In this document: positions 12,801 through 24,800 of the stretch, one piece after another
Layout of the letters: every line of letters begins with the position of its first letter
Position numbering within the stretch: the first letter of the stretch is position 1
Assembly (NCBI GenBank): GCA_943736015.1
Contig: OX031069.1
Coordinates: forward strand, 20,961,235-21,025,234
Direction of reading: 5' to 3'
Length of the DNA: 64,000 bases
Source: Tridacna crocea
Taxonomy: Eukaryota > Mollusca > Bivalvia > Cardiida > Cardiidae
Made by a program: the position numbers and the translations under genes
The notes under the pieces: model-generated
What the model was told of the DNA's origin: nothing
Database searches by the model: none
Seen by the model: the letters and a program-made list of their open reading frames with translations, nothing else

Positions 12801-15800
12801 TTTTCATCCCAAACGGCATAACTTTGTACTGGTACAGACCGTTTGGAGTAGCAAAGGCTGATACTTCTTTTGCTTTATCAGTCAGTGGAACTTGCCAGAA
12901 TCCTTTTAGTAGGTCAAATTTGGTGACATATTTAGAATTTCCAACTTTGTCAATACAGTCATCAATTCTTGGTATTGGAAAAGAGTCTGTTTTTGTCACA
13001 GAGTTCACTTTACGATAGTCAGTACACATTCTATAAGTTCCATTTGATTTGGGTACTAATATACCATCCTCGGATACCCCGGGGTCTCCCTATTTGCTAC
13101 GCTACATCGACCCCTGGGACAATTGACTAATAAAACTTTGAATCAGCCGCCGAAAATCGATACGAAACGTCATAGCGTACAGTCCACTCGCCCATCACAA
13201 AATGATGATGGAACCAATGAAAAGCCAGCATTCGGCCAGCGGTAAAGCGAGGGAAATTCAATTAATTGTCCCAGGGGTCGATGTAGCGTAGCAAATAGGG
13301 AGACCCCGGGGTATCCGAGGATGCTAATATACATGGTGAACTGTAATTACTCTGGCTAGGTTCAATAAAGTCATTTTCCAGTAAGTATTTTACTTCATCT
13401 TGGAGGTATTTCTGTTTCAAAGGATTCATTCTATATGGATGTTGCTTTATTGGTTTAGAATCTTCCACAATGACATCATGATAGATTTTATCAGTTCTTG
13501 TGGGGATATCAGGAAATAAATGTTCATATTCATGTATCAACTGTTTCAGCTCTTCCTGCTGTGATGGTTCCAAGTGAGAAAGTTTGTTGTCAAGGTTTCT
13601 CAAAATATCAGAATTTTCAAGTTTAGATGGACCAGGATCAGATTTATCAATAAAGTCCGAATTTACTTCAAGATCAGATACATTTGATTCTTGTGGGACA
13701 GTGTTTACAACTGTAATTGGTTTTGAAATAGAGCTATCTCTGTCAAAGTATTCCTTTAACATATTTATATGACACATTTGTTTGTTTTTACGCCTTCCTG
13801 GAGTATTAATTATATAGTTTAAATCACTTGTTTTCTTGTCAATAGTGTAGGGTCCAAAATATCTTGCCTGTAAAGGTCTGCCAGGTACTGGCAAAAGAGC
13901 AAGGACTTTGTCACCTGGTTTAAATTTTCTATCAATCACATGGCTGTCATATCTTGCTTTCATTTTGCCTTGAGATGTTTTAAGATTAGACCTAGCAACC
14001 TCACATGCCCTAGACAGTCTATTTCTGAAGTCAGAAACATACTGTAGTAAATTCAAGGGTGTTTCATCATTTGAGAGAAATTTCTCTTTCAAAAGTTTTA
14101 AAGGTCCACGAACAGAATGGCCAAAAACTAATTCAAAAGGACTGAAACCAAGAGATTCTTGTACAGATCCTCTGACTGCAAATAGTAACAAATGGATGCC
14201 CTCATCCCAGTCTTTTTCAGTGTCAAAGCAATATGATCTTATCATATTTTTTAATGTCTGGTGAAATCTTTCTAAAGCACCTTGACTTTCAGGGTGATAG
14301 GCGGATGACCTGTATTGCTTGATCCCTAATTCATGCATAACCTGTTGGAATATACCAGACATAAAATTTGACCCTTGATCAGACTGAACTGATTTTGGAA
14401 GACCAACAAATGTGAAAAATTTTATAAGAGCTTTGACTATTGACTTTGTTTTGATGTTCCTTAAAGGAATAGCTTCAGGAAAACGTGTAGAAGTACACAT
14501 AATTGTTAAGAGATACTCATTTCCTGACTTGGTTCGAGGTAAAGGACCAACACAATCTATAAGTATCCTACTGAAAGGTTCATCAAAAGCAGGAATAGGT
14601 TGTAATTGAGCTTTGGGAATGGTTTGGTTGGGTTTACCTACCATTTGACATGTATGGCAAGTTTTACAATATTTAGAGACATCTGATTTGAGACCAGGCC
14701 AATAAAAATGAGTAATAATTTTGTGATAGGTCTTGTTTATACCTAGATGACCTGACATAGGACTTTCATGAGCTATACTTAGTATTTCATGACGATATGA
14801 CTTTGGAACCACGATTTGGTGGTAAACAGCCCATTCATCATCAGCTGGGACATCAAATGGTCGCCATTTTCTCATAAGAATCCCATTTTTTATATAGTAA
14901 CACATTGGGACCTGTGAAATTTCATCTTCAGGTAAAGCCCTAAAAATTAATTTTGAAATCTCAGGATCAGTTTGCTGTTCCTGGATAAGCTGTGACTTTG
15001 ACAGCGTGTCATGACCTTGGTCAATAGACCTTGGTGGAGAATGACGAGACATTGACGAGTCTGTCTGAGTATCAGACAAACTGGGATCAAGAGACTTTTT
15101 AATCTCATTATTGAAATATTGACCGATAAAAGTATCCGTCAAGTCAATGTCAGAGTTTGAGTTTTTCAAAATGGCCTTTTTAGCCATAGCTCGGGTAACT
15201 GCACAAGAAGGATACAAGTCAGGAATTTCCTGCTCGATAGGGTCATCTGTTTGACCTATATTTGGTGTGTCAGTTACAAGTGGATTAACCACAACCTTAT
15301 CTCCAGCTAAGTCATTGCCTAGCAGTAAATGGACACCTTTAAATGGTAAGGAAGGTTTAATACCAATAACCACAGGCCCAGTAACCAAATCTGATGACAA
15401 ATTAACATAATGGAGAGGGATATTAACAGTTCCACACTCTACACCCTGAATAAGGACACTAGTACCGGAAGAAGTCTTCTCAGAAAAAGGCAGTATATCT
15501 GCTAAAATAAGAGATTGAGAAGCTCCTGTGTCTCTTAAAATTTTAATAGGGGTAGGTGGGCAATTATCACCTGAAAGTGATACAAAACCATTCAACATAA
15601 ATGGTTCAAAAATCTCCATAGTAGAATCAGACTTGGGTTTTGTGACTATGTCAATTGTATTGGTTTTAATAGAAGACTGTGGCCTTGGTCTAAGAGTGGT
15701 GAGCCCTGTTGGCTTGGCTTCATCACTTTCTAACTTCCTTTTTAATTTCAAACATTCAGAAACAAGGTGACCAGGTTTCTTACAATAGTTACAAGTGGGT

Positions 15801-18800
15801 CGATTTAAGGGATATTGACTTTTGGTTTCACTAGTAGAATTGGGTTTGGGTGTATTGGATTGACTGGGCATGCCAGATGAATTACCAGACATAAATTTAT
15901 TTTGGGGATGTGAGGAAGTAGGTTTTGGTTTAGCAATAAAAGAAACTTTATGTGTAAGGTAGTAATTATCAGCCAGACGAGCTGCTTCTTCCAAAGTTTC
16001 AACTTGTTTTTCGTCTAAGAATGTCTTAACATCAAATTGAATACAACGTTTGAATTCTTCAACTAACATAAGTTGTCTTAGTTTATCATAATTTTGGTCT
16101 ATTTTCTTAGAACAGCACCATCTATCAAATAACTGTTCTTTGTTTCTAGCAAATTCAACATGAGTCTGGTTAGAATCTCTTTTACAATTTCTAAATTTTT
16201 GTCTATATGCTTCTGGGACCAGCTCATAACCTTTGAGAATAAGTTCTTTAACAGTCTCATAATGATGACTTTGTTCAACACCTAGTTGTGTATAAATTTC
16301 ACGAGCTTTGCCTATCAGAACACTTTGCAGAAGTAAAGTCCAGTGCTCTTTTGGCCAATTTAAGTTTTCTGCAACTTTTTCAAAGTGTAGGAAGTATTTA
16401 TCAACTTCTTTTTCTTGAAATGGAGGAACAAGCCTAATATGTTTTGTAACATCGAAATTGTATTCAATCTTTTGCTTCGGCTGATTTGCTCTTTCTTGCA
16501 TTTCTATTTCCCTCATTCTTAATTGAAATTCTCTCTCCTTCTCTCTCTCTTCTCTTTCTTCTCTCTGTCTTTCCCTTTCTCTTTCAGCTCTCTCCCTTTC
16601 TCTTTCCATTTCTCTTTCTTCTCTCTCTCTTTCTCTTTCCATTTCTAACTGTCTGATCTGAAGTTTTAATTCAAGTTCTTTCGAACTTGAAACTGACTGA
16701 ACGTCAACTATCAGGGAAAGCGCATTTTCATTGAAAATCTCCTCATCAACAAAATATTGTACCAAAATGTTCCTAATTTCATGTTTACGCACTGAAGATT
16801 TTATTTCAGACAATTCATAGTGTTTAGCAAGATTAAGCAAATCAGTCTTTTTACCTAAATTCAATAGCTCCACAGACGGTTCAGCCGTAAATTTATCTAA
16901 GTCAAAAGACATGTTTGTTTGTTGCTGGATTCAAGTACAAAATTGTATTATAATTACTGATTAGTAATTTTGACTTACAAGATGTATTAGATTTTTATTC
17001 AAATTGTGAAAAGCAAACGTCTATGTCTTATTTTCCAATCGATGGTTAATCCCAAAAAGGAAAACGAATGCGTTAGTCTATTTTCCAATCGATGGATAGT
17101 CCAAAATGGAAAACAAATACGTTAGTCTATTTTTCAATCCCGGACGAGCCCCCAATTTCTGTAACGAGTCAGGCGTAACTAGAAAGAAGAAGCCAGCAAC
17201 AAACGATAACAATTAACAGAATTTATTAACAAAAATATCAAATAAACAGTTACAATAGTACAAAACAATACCTTAGACGTTAAATTCAGAAGACAAACTA
17301 TTCCAGTCTTAATTCCAGTCTGATCCTGATCCAAACTGAATGTAATCTAAGCACACAAAGTAATCCTCACTTTAGTCTAGTCTGATCCAAATCCAAACTG
17401 AATATAATCCAAGCACTAATTATAGGACACAAACACAAGATAATCCCCACTGTGGTCTGGCAATCATGTATTAACTAGTGAACACTCAGATGTAAAAAGC
17501 TTTTCCTTTTATAATAACAGGGAAACTTCCAGAAAATTCATGTTAAAATCAGTTGCATAATTCTTAGTAATCAGATTGTATAAAGGCCTGGAAACTTCCA
17601 GCACAATATTCCACAAGAGAGAATCCAGTTCTAAAAATAGCAACAGGGGAAAACCATTCAAAAATAGATACACACATGAACAAAGCTAGGAATAACTGGG
17701 TATGTACATAACAACGGGTTCTTAGAGGAATACATGTAGTACCGGTTACAAATATTACGTATAGTTTTCATGGAAAGACAGTTTGTCCTGAGGCATTAAA
17801 GTAGATGTCATTTTGATAATTTGGTGTAAATCGATGTATGTTTTAAAAAGTTGCCAGCAACCTTTTGAATGTTGCCTGGCATGCGGTGCTCTTCGTTAAA
17901 CTTTATTCATGATGTTATCATTTTGTTTTGTGTTACCTTTATAAACGATATGCCTTTTGCATGTTTTGACTTATCAAAGGGTACAAATAATTTACCTCTG
18001 GTATTATGAAATACCATTTACTTTGCTCCTTTCATGCCAAGTTTCAGGATAAAACTACCATGGGTAAAATTTCTTCGTCACTTGAAACCTATTTTAGGCA
18101 CGACTAATACTGAATACTGTGAAAACAAAGATATTCCTTGCAAAAACACATTTTCTTTGCATTAACGATATTACCACGTCTGCTCTAGAAGCCGTTTTAA
18201 AACATAGTAAATATTCGGATAATACCTGAAAGGAAGCTATTTCGTCTTTTTCGTCAATTTGTCTGATAAGCTTAAGTGTTGCTCGTTTATGATTATAACT
18301 TGCTACACACTAGGCTAAATGGTACACTTTGCCATATATATGAATTTAGGGTCCGTGAAGTTGGCTTAACGCTCAGTAATCGACATTCAGCTCAACACCA
18401 ACCTTGTTGAGCCAGCTCGACATTCCAGCTCAACAACCAGCTCAACAGCTAAATATATGTCAAAATCAAAGTCAGTTGATTCAGCTCAATATTCACGCTC
18501 AACGGCTAGCTCAACAGCAAAAATACTTATACATATGTTTCAATCATTGTCCGTTAAGTCAGCTCAACATTCCAGCTCAACGGCCAGCTCAACAGCAAAA
18601 ATACTAGATCCATGTCCGTTGAGCCTGCTCGACACTCCAGCTGAACCGCAAGCTCAACTGTAAAATTACTTATACATGGTTTTCAATCAATGTCTGTTGA
18701 GCCAGCTCAACATTCCAGCTCAACCACCAGCTCAACAGCAAAACTGCATATATAATTATGTCAAATTCAATGTCCGTTGAGCCAGCTGGATATTCCAGCT

Positions 18801-21800
18801 CAACAAGTGAGTGCTGTTATACTGTTGTGCTGGCGGTTGGGCTGGAATGTCGAGCTGGCTCAATGGACTTTGATTTTGACATATATATGCATTTTTGCTC
18901 TTGAGCTGGCTGATGAGCTGGAATGTCTAGCTGGCCCAACAAGGCAAGTATTGAGCTGAACGGGTATAACAATTACAATTCCTGTATTAAAAATTGACTG
19001 CGGAAAGAGCAAAAATCGGTTGACAAAAAAAAAAGATTGTGCATTGGAAACCAAGAATTTGTTGCGTGATAATCTTAATTTGGAGATTTTATCTTTACGA
19101 CCACGTTATATCGGAAATATTTGGACAATAATACAGCTTGTACCGAAGTGTGTTGTAGTTTTCTCAACTTATTTGACATTACCCGGCGCTCTCCTTTTCA
19201 TAGTGTTATCGAAGTTCTCCACCTTTTGCCATTTCTCAATTTACCTTTAAACCTGGATTTTTGAAACTATTTAAAGTTTATATATATATAGTAAGGAAAT
19301 CGAAAATTGATTTTTGTACAATATATTCTGTTACTTACCTCGAAGAGATCCATCAATATGTGCGACATTTTACTATAACTTGTGCATCTTTACTCAGTTT
19401 TGCCGTGACCGGGACTTGTCACAATGTCTGATACGTTGATTTACATCGATGCGATAAATGGTAAGGCAGAATGGTACAGCAACCACTTTATTTGTCTCAA
19501 AGCAAGACCTTATATATTTTTCTATGATTTGTTTATCCCGATCCTCTAAAGTTATGCTTTTAATTATGACAACTTCTGAGAGGTATCATGTTTAAAAAAA
19601 ACTTTCATTTTTTATACCAGACTTTTTATACTGGGGAGATGGTACAGCTAGTGCAAATTCTATTGAAACCACGGCATATGCTTTACTAGCTCTTTTGAAA
19701 TTCGACAAAATAAGAACAGCTGGTAAAATCGTCAGATGGCTGACCTTTCACCGAAGTGCATCAGGTTCCTTCAAGACCACACAGGTAGCTAGAAGTGTTT
19801 TATTACTTTCCATATTACAGATAGCCACTTCATGGCCATGTCAATCTATTGCGATAAAAAACATTTTGCAGTAAATAACATAATACGGGTACTCATTCGG
19901 CCGGAAAATGCTGAGCCTAGATATGTCAGTCGGTAGCATACAGGACCTAAGAACAGGATGTCGATGTTTCGATCCCGGGCTCGGTCAATTCCTTTCTGAG
20001 GATTTATGATAGTCATTGCGCCAGGATTCATTCCTCTCCCACCGCTGACCTTAATTTCGACAATGGTTATGTAAGACAGCGGCCAGCGGCTTGGAAGAGA
20101 TACTGTGCGACGTACTTGTAGCAGAAATTTCAGGACAGCGTGGACTAGTACACTGAACGCCGCAATATAACTGAGATGATGTGAAAGCGGCGATAAACAC
20201 CTAACAATCAATCAATCAATCGATCGGCATGTAATCGGTAGCTGATGAAAGTGTTTGGGACAAAATTTATGCATATAGATTTTTAAGTGAGGTAGTTAGT
20301 CAAAATATGACTTAACCCATTACCACACAATCCCTACTTTTGACGACCCTGAGAAAGAAACATTTAGAAAACATTATTGGAAAAGGAGAAAATGCATTTT
20401 CTCTTCACAAAACAGATTTCAAGTTTTCAATCTCTTTCATTTTATGTTGCAAATCCTTTCGATTTGGACAAGCCTAAAATATTGTCGTTTGGTAATGACT
20501 TAAAGATAGGGCATCATAATGAGATTCGTGTTACTTCGCCTTTTATCGCCGAAAGCCGAAAGACGCTGATTCCCCGCATCGAGTCTTAGTCGAACCCGTG
20601 CGAATTTTAGTAACGAAAGGCATTGTTTTACGAATCCCATCAGGGTGCCCATTAGGACGACCTATCCTAAGACGACACTGTGCCTAAACAGGAGTATTAC
20701 AAAAACTTCCAGGGCCTCAATAAGTACTCATGCTGATTAGAGTATCTTTCTTGTACTGAGAGAGAGAAATAAACAGACAGAGACAGAGACAGTGGACGGA
20801 ATGTGTCTTGGATTGGGAAAGTTAATCTGACAAGACGTATGAATGTTATCCCGAGAGCGGTAGACAAATATTATAGTATTAAAGTTTAGAACCCAGCCGG
20901 GTAAACCTTCACAATCATTATTTATATCATATTGTTCGGTCGAATAGTATAATACTTAATTGAATAGTTCGTCCATAATGCCACATACCGACATTTTTAT
21001 ACTACATTGTATTATGTAAGATTTTGGAAAGCATACTTCAGCTATGTACAGACAAATCAACGACACCAGAATTGCGTGAAAAACCAATATGTTTTCCATG
21101 GTTATATGAAAATTCACGCATGATTATTCATATTATGGACAATAAATATCTTATGGAATATAAATCTTTAATATGGAAGACATATATTACCAGATACAAT
21201 TTTATGCCAGAAATGGTATTAGATAAAGCTCATACTGGAAAAATTGGGGTATCGCAAGTCGACAAAAACATTCTCTTTTTTGCTGCTTTAACACAGACAT
21301 TGGAAGCAATATAAATGTTAAGACTACTTCAAGATTTTAACATTAAGGGACATTTTTCGCTGGCTTTGATTTCAGCAATTCATTGAGATGCTTCGTTAAC
21401 AATACAATAGTCCAAGTTGGCAGGTACCCACATTTCAGTCACACCATTGACTGACAGCATGGGCTCCTGGATGGTTTAGTAGTAAAATGTTGGACTCACA
21501 AACTGAAGGCTCCGAGCTCAAACCGCCCTGGATCAACTGGTGTTTTCGTGGGATGTCCTTGGGCAAGAAACTCAGAACTGAAGTATAGTACTGGTGAAAC
21601 CTAGGAAACATGAGTATGCGAGTATCGCCGTGATATAAATGAAAATAATGTTAAAAGCGGCGTAAAACACCATTCCAACACCCGATGATTCCATAGTGAC
21701 AGAAAACAGAGGTGATATCTAACACCCTATTATCGGGTAGAAAATCATTACAAGTGATAGGACAACTACATTAATGGATCTTAAAAGAATATCTTATATA

Positions 21801-24800
21801 ATGTTGATCAAAATTACAGGATAGGTCCGGCCCTTTGAAGTGAGAAAGAAACAAATTCGTAAGACTATTTGTCAGTTTTGTTCTACTTTCAGGACACCAT
21901 TATCGGACTACAGGCCCTTTCGGAGTATAATATACTTACATACTCGTCCGATGTCGACCTTAATATACGTCTTATAATGAAGGGAATGGATACCAAATCC
22001 CACACTCTGACGACCGAAAACTCCGATCTTTTGAAAATAATCAAAGATGTAAGCATAAAATATATATTTGCATTATCTTTATCATTATGATTTTAACTTA
22101 TCTTTGTTTTTTCTTAAATACGAGATCAAATTTTATCGGAATTAGGTACATATATCATGAAAAATAAAAATGTGACTTGTCAGGTAAAAAGGGACCTTTT
22201 GGAAATGGCGAAAAAGTCAACACTGGTCAGACTGCACGATTTGCGCAGGCTGACGAGGGTTGAGACTTTTCGCTTTTGTGTTAATTTTTGTATGGGAAAA
22301 AAGGTCCCCTTAACTTGTTATACACTCATTTTTTAACTATCAACTCAAATTGACCTGCATATCTTTGGTCTTCTTTCATCTAATTGATGCACAGAATTCC
22401 CACATTGTCCCTTTTCGCGTGACGAGTCACATTTAATTTCTGCCGTTAGAATGTTAGAATGCAATCATAAAATTGCCTAAGCAGAAATGATTTGAGATAC
22501 TACCAAAATTTGTTTCACCTACAACATCCGAGATGTTGGGTAGGGAATTTCACAAATGAAGCCAATTACAGATACACAGGATTTGCCATGAGTTACCTTT
22601 CGAGGTAAAATTTTTATGGAACGAGTGTAGGGAAAATAATAACGACAACTTCTTTGGCATGTTTGCGTTTACAGGGAATAATCCAATAATTCTTGATTTA
22701 TTTGACCAAATAATGTAACGTATCCACTCCTTGGAATCTATAAAATTTAACATCAACGATAGTTTCTTCTGTGAACAGTAGGAGCAAGACTAATAGGAAG
22801 ATCATTCATGCAACATTTACTCTGTGAAAGTGGGTTGAATGTATCTGCAAACAGTTATGAAGTTTGGTAATCGTAGCTGTTTCACTTATGTTACGAGTCA
22901 AACGTAACGAGAAAGAAAATCAGCAACAAGCCTTTATAACAATTCACAATATTTATTTATGAACAAAGATAAAAGAGTACAATAAAAGACCTTGACCTTG
23001 TATCATTTTTTAAATAAATGACCCAACAAAGAATCAGATAAGTCAATATCAGGCTGATTTTCAGTCAAAATGGCTTTCTTTGCCATAGCTCTGGTAACTG
23101 CATATGAAGGGTAAAGGTTAGGGATTTCTTCCTCAATCGGATCGGGTGATTGATCTGTGCAAGGTGTGTCAGTTACAAGTGATTATCTGCTTAAACAAGA
23201 GATTGAGAATTCCAGTGATCTGGACAAAATCACTTATTAGTGACACAAAACCATCTGATAAGAATGATTCATAAATCTCCATAACAGTATAAGTCCCAGG
23301 TACTTTGGCCTGACAAAGGTTTGGTCTTTAAAACATGACTGAGGTGTAGACTTCAATGAAGTAAAATCTGTAGGCTTAAAACTCTCTCTTTTTGCCGTTT
23401 TCTTTTTAAAAAAGGGCATTTTGAAATAATTTGGTATGATTCTATGTAATAATTAAAAGTGGGTCGAAAATAAAGGGATTTTGACCTTTGGCTTCATAAG
23501 GAGTCTGAGGTTTGGGATTATTTAGATCGTAGTTGTTTTTTATGTTTACTAAAATTTTAGACTAGTTGATAAATTCAAAAGTGTTCGATGGTTTTATTTG
23601 TTCATGAAAGAGACCATATGCATCAAGGCAAAGTTGTCTACTGAAAGTTTTTAAATCGAAATTAATGCACCTTTTGAATTCTTCAACCACAGAAGTTGTC
23701 TAAGTTTTCCATGATCTGAATCTATTTTCTTTAAATGGCACTACCTATCAAATAATTGCTCTTTAGTTCTGCAAATTCGACATGGGTCTGACAATTTTCT
23801 TTCCTGCGATTTCTTAATTTTTGTCTGTATGCTCAGGTATCAATTCATTGGCCTTTAGAATCAATTCCTTAACACCATCATAATTAGGGAGCTGTCTATT
23901 ACTTAGTTGCGGAAAAATACTGTGAGCCTTTCCATTTATCACTTTGCAAGAGTAAGGTCCAGTGTTCTTTTCGCCATTTCAAATTTTCAGGGAATCTTTC
24001 AAAATGTGATAAATATTTATCAACTTCCTGTTCTTGAAATGGCAGAACAAGCCTGAGGTGGTTTGTTATGTCAAAGGTATTAACCACATGCAAAGATGCT
24101 TTTTCTTTATCTTCTATTTATAATTCTTTCATTCTGATCTGAAATTGCCTATCCTTTTCTTTTTCTTCAGCATGTATTTTTTTTAACTCTAATTCTTTTT
24201 CTTTCATTCTTTCTTCTTGTTTTATTGATTTTAATTCATTTTCCTCTTGTTCTAATTGTAATTTTAATTCTTTATCTTTTTGCTCTACTTTCAATTTTAA
24301 TTCTTTTTCTTTTTTTCCACATTGAAGTTAAAATTTTTTTGAGTCGATATTACTATTAATGTCTGTCTGAGACAAAAGAATAAGAGGCAGAGCGGACGAG
24401 TCAAGTATTTCTTCGTCAACTAAAAAGTGAAAAATATAGTTGTTCAATTTCTGCTTTAACATAATACCTTTAATGGCAGTCAGTATATAAAGAGAAGCAA
24501 GATATGACAAATCCGACCTTTCTGCCAAATTTGACAACCCCTGTGACGACTTAGCAATAAATATTTCAAGATCAAAAGACACGACTGCTTTTTTGCTGGT
24601 TCAGTAGAATAAAAAGCAAATTCTATTTTTTTCATTATTATTTATTATCTTATAAACATTAATACTGTAACAAATTCAAAATAATTTCAAAGTACATGTA
24701 TATCGAAAATTACTGGATGATCAATCCCGGACGAGCCTCAAATTTCTGTTTCAAGCCAAACGTTACGAAAAAGTAAACAATCAACAAGCCTTTAACAATA

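Larger units (their letters stand above)
11156..17713 (-). mobile_element. Ty3/gypsy LTR retrotransposon, Gmr1-type domain order
   Basis: A 6558-bp element with 554-bp LTRs (11156-11709, 17160-17713), each TG...CA, flanked by ACGG (11152-11155, 17714-17717). On the - strand: tRNA-Pro-type primer site, then one long frame with gag, CCHC, protease and integrase, then reverse transcriptase and RNase H, then a polypurine tract next to the 3' LTR. Integrase precedes RT, unlike ordinary Ty3/gypsy elements but like the Gmr1 group. By eye the LTRs differ at about four positions, so insertion was recent. The RT is split by a 259-bp MITE, so the copy is inactive as read. Confidence 0.93.
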
